A stretch of DNA of 64,000 nt from Litsea cubeba (GCA_012931725.1 CM022946.1:43057464-43121463); one strand, 5' to 3'. Shown: positions 10,130 to 20,977, counted from the first letter of the stretch. Made by a program: numbers and translations. The notes: generated from the sequence alone by a model not told the origin.

Positions 10130-11587
10130 GGGTGCATTTGGCATTGTGCCATTCAGATGTTCCCATGCTCCCACGAGATAATGTTGTAGAAAACATGTTT
10201 GGTACGTGTAAATCACTGTTCCGAAATTTGGTCTCACCGGAAGGAATCTCAAAATCTTAACCCGTTGGCATACGAAAGCTGGAACGAAAAAACTTTATTT
10301 TTTTTAAGAAATAACCCACTGGCACAATTGTTTCATACTTATCTCTTGCCTTTTAAAGATTTCAAATTCTCTCACTTATCTCAAATGAAGTGGCCCCACT
10401 TGGTAATTCCTAAAGGTGGGTTATATGGTCACAATCACAAAAGGTGGGGCCCATATTATAATTCCTATAATGGTGGGTCCACATTATAAGTTCTATGGAT
10501 GTGGGCCCCATTTTTCAATTTTAAAGGTGGGCATCACGTTGTAATTTCTAAAGGTGGGTCACATGGTCACAATCACAAAAGGTGGGCCCATATTATAAAA
10601 TTATAATGGTGGGACCACATTATTAATCCCATGAATGTGGGCCAGTCTTCTAATTTATAAAGGTGAGTGATGTTGTAATTTCTAAAGGTGGGTTTTATTT
10701 CCACAATCACATAAAAGGTGGCTCCACTTTATAAATCTTAAAAGTGGGTCTTATGGTCACAATCACAAAAGGTGGAGCCACATTGTAAATTCTATGAATG
10801 TGTGCCCACATTGTGAATCCTATGAATGTGACCTCATGTTCGAATTTCTAAAGGTGGGTACCACATTGTTATTTTTTAAAGGTGGGTCCTGTGTTCACAA
10901 TTAAGAAAAAAAGATGGCTCCAAATTATAATTCCTGGCCCACATTATAAATCCTATGAATGCATTGCACTCATGTTCTAATTTTTATAGGTGGGGCACCA
11001 CATTGTAGTTTTTAAAGGTGGGCCCTTTGTTCACAATCACGAAAAATGTGGATCCACTTTGTAATTCATAAATGTGGGTCATATGGTCACCACCACAAAG
11101 GGTGGACCCACATTGTAAATCCTATGAATGTGAGCCGCATATTCTAATTTCTATAGGTGGTACCATATTGTAATTTCTAAAGGTGGGTCCCATATTTACA
11201 TTTACAAAAAGGTAGCCCCACATTATAATTTTTATAAAAGTGGGCCCACATTGTAAATCCGATGAATATGGGTTCCATGTTCTAATTTTTAAAGGTGGGT
11301 AACACATTGTAATTTCTACAAGTGGGCCCCATGTACGGTAATTATAAAGTGCCGCAAAGAATAAAAGGTGGGTCCCACATTGTAAATCTTATGCCTACTC
11401 CTTAAAGCAAAACTTTTATAATGTTACCAAACAAGTTCCGTACATCATAATCTCTGCAGAGTAATTTAATATAATGTTTCCAAAACAAGCTCGGGAGAGT
11501 ATATTCTCAGAACAACCTGATCTCAATACAACCTCATCTGAGCACAAAATTAGGAACAACAACTTGAAAACGATGCCAAACAGGCCC
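10130..11587. mobile_element. Non-autonomous PIF/Harbinger-like element with internal tandem array
   Basis: The element starts GGGTGCATTTGGCAT and ends ATGCCAAACAGGCCC, imperfect terminal inverted repeats of the 'GGGCCTGTTTGGCAT' type common in plant Tourist/Harbinger MITEs. It is flanked by the 3-bp duplication TTA (10127-10129 and 11588-11590), which is diagnostic for this superfamily. At 1458 bp it is large for a MITE because its interior is an array of GGTGGGCCC-containing repeats. It has no transposase frame, so movement would need an autonomous partner. Confidence 0.7.
10395..11390. repeat. Degenerate minisatellite, GGTGGG(N)CC-type units
   Basis: About 1 kb of repeats with the phrase 'TTCTAAAGGTGGGTCCCA.GTTCACAATCACAAAAGGTGGGCCCACATT.TAAATCCTATGAATGTGGGCC', shortened here to its key pieces: AAAGGTGGGTC, TCACAATCACAAAAGGTGGG, CACATTATAAATCC and ATGAATGTGGGCC. 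Blocks recur every 25-45 bases with a longer period of roughly 150-250 bases. Units are diverged and lack a common reading frame. Confidence 0.8.
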
Positions 11588-11640
11588 TTAGGGACTGCAT
11601 CTTGACTGAATTTTTTAATTTGTATTATTGAGAATAGACA

Positions 11641-11690
11641 TAGCCGACCCCACCTAATGGGAAAAGGCTTGGTTTGGTTTGGTTTGGTTT
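11641..11690 (+). mobile_element. 50-bp 3'-end copy of RTE LINE with target-site duplication
   Basis: The 50 bases match the 3' terminus of the RTE LINE at 41681-43415: the TAGCCGACCCCACC block, GGGAAAAGGCTT, and a tail of TTGG repeats. The copy is flanked by ATTATTGAGAATAGACA at 11624-11640 and 11691-11707, a 17-bp target duplication typical of target-primed reverse transcription. It is an extremely 5'-truncated insertion. Confidence 0.85.
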
Positions 11691-11904
11691 ATTATTGAGA
11701 ATAGACAATGGCTATTTTTATAATACAACATATCAACTAGATGGAGAAACCTAATCGCAAAAATACTAGGAAACCTAGTCCCTAAATAATAAATTCTAAT
11801 AATTTAATATCATCTCTAATATACAAGTTCAATTTAATTCTAATCTAAGACATACTTGTTATTATAATTATAAACTAACCAATTAACCCAAAATTACAGC
11901 TAAA

Positions 11905-12191
11905 CCCCTGTATGGTAATTTTACTTGTGAAGTGAAGTAAAGTAAAGTCAAGTTAAACATCACATCAAAAGCACTTTTTACCAAAACTCCAACTTTTCCC
12001 AAAAAAAGTCAAAAAGCAACTACCTTTATTAACTAAAAGACAAAAAACTCCATTTCCCATACAAAAAGTCAAAAATATTCCATCCCAAACAACTAAAAAC
12101 AAAATACCATCATAACCTACTACTTATGTTATTCCTTCTTTTTATTTCACTTCACTCCACTTGATTTTAAAAGTAAAATGCCAAACGGGCG
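11905..12191. mobile_element. MITE, about 287 bp
   Basis: The ends CCCCTGTATGGTAATTTTACTT and (inverted) CGCCCGTTTGGCATTTTACTT form imperfect terminal inverted repeats; the first is given here only for its 5' 20 bases plus TT. The interior is A-rich and non-coding. No clear target duplication is visible. The element shares internal phrases (CACATCAAAAG, AAAAAGTC, CAAAATACCATCATA) with 28979-29267, so the two are relatives. Confidence 0.6.
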
Positions 12192-12519
12192 ATGGTTTCT
12201 CAATTCTCCCTCAAGCTAGTACATAGATATTATGATTATCTTGGAATTAACATTGTAAATGTGCTTCCTTCCATGACTGCTATTGGGAGGAACTTTGTTA
12301 ACTTGTTTACCGATTTTGAGGATTTTCATATTGTAAGGATCAAAGTGAGTATTGTAAGAAAGCCTACGTTTCCATGTATATCGTAGTTAATTATCACCGT
12401 TTATCAGCTGTCTGTTGTCATGAAGGTTGTGTACAAAACATCATTTTGGTTTGAGAAGTTGATAACAGCGATCAATTACGAAGAATGAATGTGATCTAAT
12501 TGTTTGCATATAATTTCAG

Positions 12520-12718
12520 GTGGAGGAACTTTAGGTTTGTATAATGACCAATATTTATGTTTACACTTTGGGATGGATCTTGGAGGTGGCGAAGGCCAAT
12601 GCATAAATCCTGAAGGCTTTGCCAGGTTTCTGGGTTTGCTCGAATCGGTTCCATTTTACGATAGTGATATTGGGTTTAACTCTTCAGCTTCATTTGGGTC
12701 TGAAACACCCAACTTCAG
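12520..12718 (+). CDS. Host exon C: 'CINPEGFA.FLGLLESVPF' block
   Basis: An exon of 199 bases sits between acceptor TAATTTCAG and donor GTGAGT. The two leading bases complete the codon begun in exon B. The reading includes GGTLGLYNDQYLCLHFGMD, then GQCINPEGFARFLGLLESVP and ends 'SETPNF' with two bases that join exon D to make Arg. The 'CINPEGF..FLGLLES.PF' block is the strongest match to the plant PP2C/kinase fusion family just before its kinase domain. No stops or frame breaks occur, unlike the transposon frames around it. Confidence 0.8.
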
Positions 12719-13009
12719 GTGAGTTTTAAAGCATTTTTTTCTCACATTTTGTTTTTAAAGAAATTATAGCTTGAAACTAGAACTTCATCACTTTCAAGTG
12801 AATATATTTAAAAATAAGAGATTCATATCAACAGTGCATTATATCTGGATTCGACCCCGGAAAATACTTTTCTATTATTATTTTAATTAGATTTTATTGA
12901 TTTATGATAATTAAATAATAAATATGATAATTTGGAAATTCGATCAGCTTATTTAGGGTCTAATCATAATTAATTAGTGATTACTTGTGTAAATTATTAA
13001 TTATTAAGC
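12719..13009 (+). other. Start of the 22.4-kb intron C-D
   Basis: Begins with a consensus GTGAGT donor. AT-rich, with no recognised feature before the GTGTC-rich element. Confidence 0.5.
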
Positions 13010-13835
13010 TAGGAAGCACGGGCACCTCTCCAGAGCCGGTGTGTCAGTGTCCGACACATGTTGGACACGGACACGCTCGGACATGTAAAAAAGATTATCC
13101 TATTTATTTTTTTATATTTTATAGTCCGTACGCGTTGGGACACGCTGGCCTATTTTAATTGAAAAAAAAAATTAAAATTAGAGTAAAAAAAGGAAAAGAA
13201 AAGGGGGCTGTTTGTAAAAAGTAATAACTTAATAGGAAAATTCGTCCGTCCAGCCCTAATAAAAGTGAAAAAAAAAAAAAAAAAAAAAAAACCGACCTGG
13301 TCATCAGACTTGGAAGAAGAAAGAAGAAGAAGAAGAAGAAGAAGAAGGAAAAGGAAAGGAAGAAGAAGAAGATCTGCTGCGCTGCTTCCTTTTTTCGCTT
13401 GTAGTACTGCTTCTGCTCGTGATTTTATCTCATCAGGTACGCTGTTTTTTTTTGCTGCTGCTCCTCTTTTTTTCTTTCTTTGCTGCGCTGCTGCTTGTTT
13501 TTTTTTTTTGGTCTATGCACTGCTTCTGTTGTTTGCTGCTGCTCGTCTTTGCGCTGCTGCTTTTTTTTTTTTTTTTTTTGTCTCTGCACTGATTCTTTTG
13601 TTTGCTACTGTTCTTTTTTTCTTTCTCTGTTGCGCTCCTACTTTTATCTTTTGTCTCTGCATTGATTACAAAGTTAAAATGATATTATCTTTTAGTATAT
13701 GATTGGATATATTATTATTATTATTAAATATTAACGCGTCCCCAACGTGTCCGTGTCCTGCTTTTTCGAGAAATGTCGTGTCGGCGTGTCCGTGTCGTGT
13801 CTCGTGTCTCGTGTCTCGTGTCTGTGCTTCTTAGT
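13010..13835. mobile_element. TIR element with GTGTC-rich subterminal repeats
   Basis: The left end reads AGGAAGCACGGGCAC and the right end, inverted, AAGAAGCACAGACACGAGAC. Inside, both ends carry runs of GTGTC/CGTGTC/GACAC (13040-13085 and 13740-13830). The interior has an A run (13268-13291), a GAAGAA run (13315-13370) and T runs with a CTGCTG texture. Long low-complexity frames there are not genes. Overall it resembles a non-autonomous DNA transposon. The target duplication is not clear, so the superfamily is left open. Confidence 0.5.
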
Positions 13836-14190
13836 TATTAGGGGACAGCCAAGGAATTGGCCATATTTAACCAATGGCTATCCTAGTTGGTAGCCAATAC
13901 ACGATAAACTGCCTATCAGAGTCAAATTGGGAGACCTGGTTGGTAAAGGGTTCTGAACTAGGAAAACATGCTGGAAAGATGGGAGGAACTAGGATAATTA
14001 ATCCTAGTAGGAAGCCTACCCTCAACTATAGATGTAGTCATACGCCCAATTGTGATTGTGTTCGAGTATAATTGAAATTGACATTAGCCAACATGAGTTC
14101 CAACTTCCAATTCAATAAGGACTCGGGTTTCTAGACCCCTAAGTGCAATTAAACCAAGACTCCCAATCCCTTTATTAAGAGTGCATGCCA
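13836..14190 (+). other. Intron flank of the Copia nest
   Basis: Single-copy-looking sequence with no stop-free frame of note. Its final bases TGCCA (14186-14190) correspond to TGCCC (28260-28264) on the far side of Copia-2, an imperfect 5-bp target duplication. Confidence 0.5.
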
Positions 14191-14196
14191 TGTTAG

Positions 14197-14510
14197 TGTA
14201 GAAGATAACTCATGAAATAAATAGCCCATGTACACTAATATTGGCCCATCTAGGCCCATGTAGAATATCCCACGTGTGGGACTGGATTAAGCCGTATACA
14301 GCCTGTCTTATGGATATACTTCTATGTATAGAGATTATGATTCTTTTATTCTTTAATTTCTGATTGTAATTAGATTGTAATTACTGCTGATTAATAGCAT
14401 GTGATTAGGGTAAATTTGATTATAAAATGGTTGGTCGATCCTCTAGTGAAGAATCAACTTTTCCTCCAAACTCTTCTCTCTCTCTCTCTCTGCTCTTTGA
14501 TATTATATCA
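14197..14510 (+). repeat. Copia-1 5' LTR
   Basis: 314 bp, TG...CA. A CT-rich run (14470-14492) lies near the 3' end. It is followed directly by TGGTATCAGAAC (14511-14522), the primer-binding site for initiator tRNA-Met with one mismatch from the usual TGGTATCAGAGC. Confidence 0.93.
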
Positions 14511-14522
14511 TGGTATCAGAAC
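14511..14522 (+). other. Copia-1 primer-binding site
   Basis: TGGTATCAGAAC directly after the 5' LTR, complementary to the 3' end of initiator tRNA-Met apart from one base. Confidence 0.8.
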
Positions 14523-15301
14523 TTAGGTTCTGAGAGACTTCCGTCGTTAGTCTAATAAGAGTTTTTCCAATCACCTTCAAGTGCATCTCCCTGTTATCTC
14601 TTCGTTTCTTCTCTTCTCTCTGCCTGGAGTATCTCTAATTAAGGTGGCCCACCTCTGATCAATCACTTGTAGCCAACAACCTACATGGTGATGATCGACT
14701 ATTCTTCAAAGTTATTTTGAAGATTTTTCTGGATTTTTTTTCTCATTTGGGGTGCTGTTCACCCTCTTCTTCATCTGGCGACTTTGGTGTTTTTTTTCTC
14801 AAAAGGATTTCATCTCAACTTTTGTACAACTTTGTGGATATGTATCCAAATCCCATCAAACTTGGACTAGAGGACACACTTTTGATCTCCTCCAGGATGA
14901 TGTCCTCTGATCTGTGATTGGATCAAGTTGTGGGGCCCACGCATCTCTCCTGCACAGAAACTAAAGGTCGTCTGGCACTGTTCTTTTTTATGTTTTGGGG
15001 CAAAATCTGCTAGATGCATATCTCAGCCACCACAATTGCCTCCGTCATGCTAGATAAATATATTGCCATCTCCCTACTATATTCTATGATTAGCCACCCT
15101 CGGGAGCCCACGGAACAATTGCACTGTTAGTGTTGTTTTGATTTGTTGGCAGTACTGTTGCTGCTGACATTGTTAGTCCTCTTTGCTGCCGTTGCATATT
15201 TGCTGTCTTTGCTGCTGTTGCATATTTGCTGTTGTTGTTACTGTTTGCTGTCATTGGTTGCTATTTCCTGTTGTTAGTATTGTTGCTGCCTCTTTTCTAC
15301 T

Positions 15302-16112
15302 ATGGACAAGTGTGATGTTATTCCTGTTAAATTTAATGAGAATAATTATATGGCCTGGTCTTTTCATCTGAAGAATTTTGTCGAAGGCCAAGGACTGGTT
15401 GGTTATCTTGATGGATCGATAACTAAACATACTGCAAGCACTACTGACACAAAAGCATTACCCACCTGGTCTAAAGAAAATGCTAAGGTCATCACTTGGA
15501 TTCTTAACTCCATTTATCCTTCTCTTGCCATTGCTCTTCAAGCATATACTGCCGCATCTGATGTGGGGTCATCTTAAGAATGTTTATCATCAAACAAATA
15601 AAGCTCGCAAATTTCAATTAGATAGTGAAACTGCAAAATACAGTCAAGGTGATAAATCTATGCAGGCGTACTTCAATGGATTTCTCACCTTATGGACTGA
15701 GAGGGATGCCGTGATTATTCAAACTGTTTTTGCTGGGTTTCTGTCTGAGGCTCTTACATTACAAGAGGAAACCCACATCAGCCAGTTCCTTATGAATCTC
15801 AGACCCGAATTCGAATCTGTTCAGTCTACTCTCATGAATATAGAAGTCTCTACGAACCTGGATACATGCTTCCAAGAAGTCCTTAAGGAAGAACTTCACC
15901 TAAACTCTCAGTGTGCCATTCTTGAAGAACCAAAGGCCTTCCTAACTCCTCTCACGGCTGATTCTGCTCTCCTGGCAACCCCCAATCAGAAGCCTGCTCA
16001 ATGCTATGAGTGCAAAGGCTTCGGTCATATAGCAAAGAACCGTCGTAAGAAATTAGTTTGCAGATATTGCAAATGCTCTGGTCATCTTATTGATGATTGT
16101 CGCAGCTTACAG
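15302..16112 (+). pseudogene. Copia-1 gag (frameshifted)
   Basis: Starts MDKCDVIPVKFNENN after a leader of about 780 bases, the normal N-terminus for this gag family, and shifts frame at about 15560. The second frame carries the capsid region ('KARKFQLDSE', 'YFNGFLTLW') and two nucleocapsid zinc knuckles. The first knuckle is CYECKGFGHIAKNR: its last cysteine is replaced by Arg, so it should not bind zinc normally. The second, CRYCKCSGHLIDDC, is intact. A TGA stop at 16112-16114 ends the frame where Copia-4 reads on. Gag would package the RNA in cytoplasmic virus-like particles. Confidence 0.85.
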
Positions 16113-16114
16113 TG

Positions 16115-17345
16115 AAAGAATGGGCCCCAGCAGAAGCAAAGTCCTTCCGTCGAGCCCAGACAAAATGCTCCAGCTGCGTTCCAAGTTCAAGCACCTCTCC
16201 CTGATACGAAAAGCACTTCTTCAGGGGCTGTATCAATGACTCCAGCCCAGATTCAAGAACTGATTCAGAATACTGTGACCTCAGCCTACGCATCTATAGG
16301 TTTTAATGGTGGTCGGTATCAATCTAATTTTCCTCTAACATTTCCAACTTTTCATTCTTTAATATCTTTGTCTTCATCCATCACCCCATCCACATGGTTT
16401 CTAGATTCAGGAGCATCGAACCACATGACTTCTGTAGAAAGTAGCTTTACAACATCTCACCCTTACCTTGGCAAAGATAAAATCACCACTGCTAATGGAG
16501 ACCAATTAATCATCTCTGTAATTGGTACCATTACTTTATTTGGTGTCTCTGGCCAGTCTCTCCACCTTCCCAATGTCTACTTTGTTCCCAAATTATCAGC
16601 CAATTTACTTTCTGTCGGACAACTTGTTGATGATGGGTATCATATTAACTTTTCATCCACTGGTTGTGTTATACAGGGGCGACAAACTGGGAAGGTGATC
16701 GCGACGGGGAGTAAACATGGTCGACTGTTTCTGCATTGGACATCATTCTCTCTTTTCTTCTTCTTCTCCTAAGTTAGATAAATTGTGGACTGTGTGGCAT
16801 AGTTGTCTTGGTCATGTGAACAATGCTTATTTACTTCCCCTGTTTAAAATTGGTTGCTTAGAACCCACTTTTGATAATAAAATGATGTCTTCGATACTTC
16901 AATCCAAGTGTGAAACGTGTTGTTTGAGTAAGAGTCATATCTTGCCTTTTCCTATTCATAGTTCTCGTGTGTTATCATCTTTTGATATTATTCACGCTGA
17001 TGTTTGGGGAATTGCACCCACCTTGAGTAGGACAGGTTTTAAGTATTATGTGACCTTCATTGATGATCATTCTTGTTTCACTTGGATTTATTTCATGCGC
17101 TTCAAATCTGAAGTTTTTTCTCTTTTCCAAAAGTTTTACAAAGTGGTTCAAACACAATTTAAGAAAGAAATAAAAATTCTTAGGTCCGACTCCGGTGGAG
17201 AATACATGCCCATGATTTTTCTGCCTTCCTTTCTGATAAAGGAATTCTTCACCAAAAATGCTGCTCGCATACTCCACAGCAAAATGGTGTTGCGGAGAGG
17301 AAGAATAGACATATTCTTGAAACTGTTCGTTCTCTCCTCCTTGCA
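16115..17345 (+). pseudogene. Copia-1 protease and integrase (frameshifted)
   Basis: The protease active site LDSGASNHMT is at about 16402-16431, followed by 'ITTANGDQL' and 'LPNVYFVP'. A frameshift lies at about 16725, just before the GAG-pre-integrase zinc-binding stretch ('WHSCLGHVN', CETCC). The integrase core shows ADVWG (first catalytic Asp), 'TFIDDHS', and SDSGGEY (second Asp). A second shift at about 17207 separates these from the 'NGVAERKN' block (catalytic Glu), which reads in another frame. The integrase therefore cannot be made as one chain. Confidence 0.85.
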
Positions 17346-18714
17346 TCCTTAGTTCCTCCCACCTTTTGGTGTGATGCTGCACAAACTGTTGTATATCTCC
17401 TCAATTGTCATCCTAGCTCCGTTCTAGGAAAGACTACTCCTTATGAAACTCTCTTGGGTCATTCCCCTTCATATTCTCACTTACGAGTTCTTGGCTGCCT
17501 GTGCTTTATTCATCTTCCACCTACGGAGCGCACAAAGTTGTCTCCTCAGGCTGCCAAATGTATCTTTCTAGGTTATAGAACTGAACACAAGGGATTTCTG
17601 TGTTATGTTCAATCCGAAAAACGCATGCGAATATCTCGTAATTTGATCTTCTTGGAACACATTCCTTTCTTTTCTTTGCGTTTGGATAATCACCCTGTTG
17701 CCTTGTCTTATATGCCGCACTTCCCTGTGACTTCTCCACCACCTATTACCAATGTCTATGTCCTGCGTAACACGGTTCCTCCTGTGGGGACTCCTTCTCA
17801 TGATCCTCTCCCAGTGCCACCTACTGCACCCTCAGGTATTAATGCTTCCTCTAGTGATAGTGTCATACCCCTGCGATGCTCTAGTCGTCCTTCTGTTACA
17901 CTTGACCGTTATGGCTTTCCTGTTTTTTTCACTTCTTTGGATAATGCTCCTGTCCCTGCCTCATTCACAGGCTTCGAAGATAGCTTACTGACAGTATGCT
18001 ATGACTGAGGAGTTGCTTGCTCTTGAAGCAAACAAAACATGGGAATTGGTACCGGCCCCTGTCGGTGCCTCTGTAATCGGCAGTAAATGGATTTATTCCA
18101 TAAAAGTTCACTCTGATGTGAGTCTTGACCGCTACAAAGCCAGATTGGTTGCTCAGGGTTATAAGCAGGAATATGGGATTGACTATGAGGAGACCTATGC
18201 ACCAGTGGTTAAAATGACCACTCTTCGCACCCTCCTTTGTGTAGCTGCAGCCCGCAACTGGCCCCTATGGCAAATGGATGTAAAAAACGCCTTTCTTCAT
18301 GGCGGCTTGCATGAGACTGTATATTTAAAACCACCTTTGGTTTATGCTTGTCCTCCACAACATGTTTGTAAATTGAGGAAAGCTCTTTATGGACTTAAGC
18401 AGGCTCCCAGGGCTCGGTTTGATAAATTTTGGGCCACTATCCTTCAAGTTGGATTTCGCCATAGTCACTTTGATAGTTCCCTCTTCCTCCGATGGACACC
18501 AAAAGGCTACACATTTCTTTTAGTCTATGTTGATGATATGATTATTAGTGGCAATGATATTGCTAGCATTACGGATCTCAAACTTCATCTTACTCGCCAC
18601 TTCAGAATGAAGGATCTTGGTCCTCTCACTTACTTTCTGGGGCTTGAGTTTGTGCGTAACAAATCTGGCATTCGGGTCCATCAGCGCAGATTTGATTACC
18701 TTGGCCAGGCTTGA
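17346..18714 (+). pseudogene. Copia-1 integrase C-terminus and reverse transcriptase
   Basis: The integrase end ('LRVLGCLCFIHLPP', 'CIFLGYRTEHKGF') runs to about 17990, where another shift leads to the RT. RT motifs are present in order: 'WIYSIKVHSD', 'KARLVAQGYKQ', 'MDVKNAFLHG' (first catalytic Asp) and YVDD at about 18527-18538 (catalytic pair intact). Compared with Copia-4 about ten bases are missing near 18690, after 'RNKSGIRVHQR', which ends the frame at 18714. Confidence 0.87.
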
Positions 18715-19476
18715 TGATGCTCACACTATTGATATACCTATGGAATTGAACAACAAACTCAGTTCGGATGATGGCCCTACCCTGGATGATCCCTCTATTT
18801 TTCGGCGGATCGTTGGTAGCTTGCTCTACTTAACTGTGACTCGGCCAGATATTTCTCATGCCGTTCATATGGTTAGCCAGTTTGTTAGCAATCCCCACAA
18901 ACCTCACCTTGCTACTGCTTTACGCATACTCTGCTATGTTAAAGGCACTCTTCACCATGGTCTCTTTTACCCTTCTGGTACTTCTTTGTGCTTATCTACT
19001 TATGTTGATGCCGACTGGGCTGGTTGTCTAGATTCTCGGCGCTCTACCACTGGCTGGTGTATGTTTCTCGGGGATTCTCTGATTTCGTGGAAGTGTAAGA
19101 AGCAAACCACAGTTTTGAAGTCTTCTGCTGAGGCATAATATCAGGCAATGTCATCCGCTAGTGCCGAAATCATCTGGCTATTCCGTCTTCTCTGTGAATT
19201 CGGTGTTCTTCTTGGTAGTTCTACCCCTCTTCATAGTGACAACACCAGTGCCACCAGAATTGCCAACAATCCGGTCTTTCATGAAAGGACGAAGCACATT
19301 GAGATTGATTGTCACTTCATCCGTCAGCATGTCGTTACTGAGAAGATATCTCTTCCTCATGTCTCTACTCTTAACCAGTTGGCAGATATATTCACCAAGG
19401 TCTTCCCATAACGCATCATCATGATCTTACTTGCAAATTGATGTTTTCTCCCTTACCACATCAATTTGAGGGGGAG
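18715..19476 (+). pseudogene. Copia-1 RNase H and polypurine tract
   Basis: The reading continues with 'IVGSLLYLTVTRPDIS', 'ADWAGC', 'RRSTTGWCMFLG' and 'LISWKCKKQ'. A TAA stop at 19136 replaces the Glu of the 'SSAEAEY' motif. After it come 'LHSDNTSA', 'VFHERTKHIEIDCHF' and 'QLADIFTK', the C-terminal RNase H motifs. The polypurine tract TTGAGGGGGAG (19466-19476) primes plus-strand synthesis at the 3' LTR. Confidence 0.87.
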
Positions 19477-19793
19477 TGTAGAAGATAACTCATGAAATAA
19501 ATAGGCCCATGTACACTAATCTTGGCCCATCTAGGTCCATGTAGAATATCCCATGTGTGGGACTGGGTTAAGCCTTATACAGCCTGTCTTATGGATATAC
19601 TTCTATGTATAGAGATTAAGATTCTTTTATTCTTTAATTTCTGATTGTAATTAGATTGTAATTATTGCTGATTAATAGCATGTGATTAGGGTAAATTTGA
19701 TTATAAAATGGTTGGTCGATCCTCTATTGAGGAATCAACTTTTCCACCAAACTCTTCTCTCTCTTTATCTCTCTACTCTTTGATATTATATCA
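19477..19793 (+). repeat. Copia-1 3' LTR
   Basis: 317 bp starting TGTAGAAG and ending TATATCA. It differs from the 5' LTR by about a dozen substitutions and a changed CT run. It is followed by the duplicated GTTAG and then the rest of the Copia-2 LTR (CACCATCTGACCC). Confidence 0.93.
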
Positions 19794-20049
19794 GTTAGCA
19801 CCATCTGACCCAAGGCCCATGTACAGTAGGCCCATACTCATATATCACGTGGGATTAGTTGACTCATCACCAATCTGTTTATATTCTCATTCCATGTATA
19901 GAAGATTGTAATTACGATTCTTTATATTCTTTCCTCATACATATATTGTAATTGCCTTGATTAAGGCTAGTAATCATTATAAGTGAAGCAAGGACTGATC
20001 GATCAGATCATCCAATTCAAAAGCTTCTTCTCTTCATCTTAAACTGACA
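19794..20049 (+). repeat. Copia-2 5' LTR, distal part
   Basis: Continues the LTR that starts TGTTAG at 14191. From CACCATCTGACCC it matches 20712-20977 and 27986-28259 closely, and it lacks about nine bases near its end (GTTCTGGAT in the other copies). It ends CTGACA at 20049, beside a primer-binding site at 20050. Confidence 0.9.
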
Positions 20050-20061
20050 TGGTATCAGAGC
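20050..20061 (+). other. Copia-2 primer-binding site
   Basis: TGGTATCAGAGC directly follows the LTR, a perfect complement of initiator tRNA-Met 3' sequence as usually used by plant Copia elements. Confidence 0.85.
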
Positions 20062-20711
20062 CTTCTGATAAATCTTTCTCCTTCTAGCTATCCTCTTCGA
20101 TTTCTTTTTGAATCTTGGTGATAACAGTTGTCGGCATCATGCTTGTGGCTGTTCGTGCGTGCTTAACATAGATCTTCATCAACATCTTGAAGTTTGATCA
20201 CTGTGGCCCACCTGTGATCATCCCTACTGCTCTTGGGAGTCACAATCTTGTGTTTTAGAAGCAAACAGATCAAGGATTTGTAATCTTGGCAACAACCAGA
20301 TCAGGGATCTGTGTTTATTGGAAGCAGATAGTGTTCTGTCACGATATGATCAACAGTGGCCCACCTGCGATCATCATGGCCTCTTCAGCAATCTCTACAG
20401 CAATGGTTGACAACCTCTACTGATGATTTTGGTGATTTTTCCAACATTTTTCCAGGATCAGAGGTAGTCTTTTGTACCCAACTCGCGCTTTTCCAGTTTT
20501 CTCAGATCATTTTGATCACAGCCGCACAAAATCTTGGATTGTGGATGGATTTTAGTGAAACTTATGATCTGACCCAAGGCCCATGTACAATAGGCCCATA
20601 CTCATATCACGTGGGATTAGTTGACTCATCAACAAAGGATGGCCTCGGCCACGTCATGAATTCCTGATTCGCAAATTGCTACTAGTTGACCAGCATCAAT
20701 ATGAGAGGGGA
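20062..20711 (+). other. Copia-2 leader and recombinant junction
   Basis: A leader with 'TGTGGCCCACCTGTGATCATC' type repeats (key piece GTGGCCCACCTG, also in the Copia-5 leader) runs to about 20569. At 20570-20625 an internal piece of the LTR (CTGACCCAAGGCCCATGTAC...) appears, fused at about 20628 to the last codons of pol ('GLGHVMNS' frame, matching 27910-27985) and a degraded polypurine tract before the LTR at 20712. This is a deletion/recombination derivative, not a normal leader. Confidence 0.7.
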
Positions 20712-20977
20712 TGTTAGCACCATCTGACCCAAGGCCCATTTACAATAGGCCCATACTCATATATCACGTGGGATTAGTTGACTCATCACCAATCTGTTTG
20801 TATTCTCATTCCATGTATAGAAGATTGTAATTTAGATTCTTTATATTCTTTCCTCATACATAGATTGTAATTGCCTTGATTAAGGTTAGTAATCATTATA
20901 AGTAAAGCAAGGACTGATCGATCAGATCATCCAATTCCAAAGCTTTCTTCTCTTCATCTTAAAGTTCTGGATCTGAC
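20712..20977 (+). repeat. Internal third LTR of Copia-2 family
   Basis: A 266-bp copy starting TGTTAGCACC, nearly complete but lacking the final A, and joined at 20978 straight to RT sequence ('[11 protein letters not shown]' frame). With the two terminal LTRs there are three LTRs in one insertion, as expected after recombination between two copies. Confidence 0.9.

Larger units (their letters stand above)
14197..19793 (+). mobile_element. Copia-1, complete but inactivated LTR retrotransposon
   Basis: 5597-bp element with LTRs at 14197-14510 and 19477-19793, both TGTAGAAG...TATATCA, and a perfect 5-bp duplication GTTAG (14192-14196, 19794-19798). It landed six bases inside the 5' LTR of Copia-2. 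By eye the LTRs differ at about 11-13 sites (3.5-4 percent), so it is much older than Copia-4. Gag, protease, integrase, RT and RNase H appear in the usual Copia order but with several frameshifts and stops. It belongs to the same family as Copia-4. Confidence 0.93.

Noticed and set aside
10395..11390. CRISPR-like array
   Set aside because: Units are diverged, spacers are not unique or regular, and this is a plant nuclear transposon interior; it is a minisatellite.
13265..13702. Long plus-strand frame of Lys/Arg then Phe/Leu/Cys repeats
   Set aside because: It reads through A, GAA and T/CTG runs inside a TIR element. The composition is simple-sequence and no domain or start context supports a gene.
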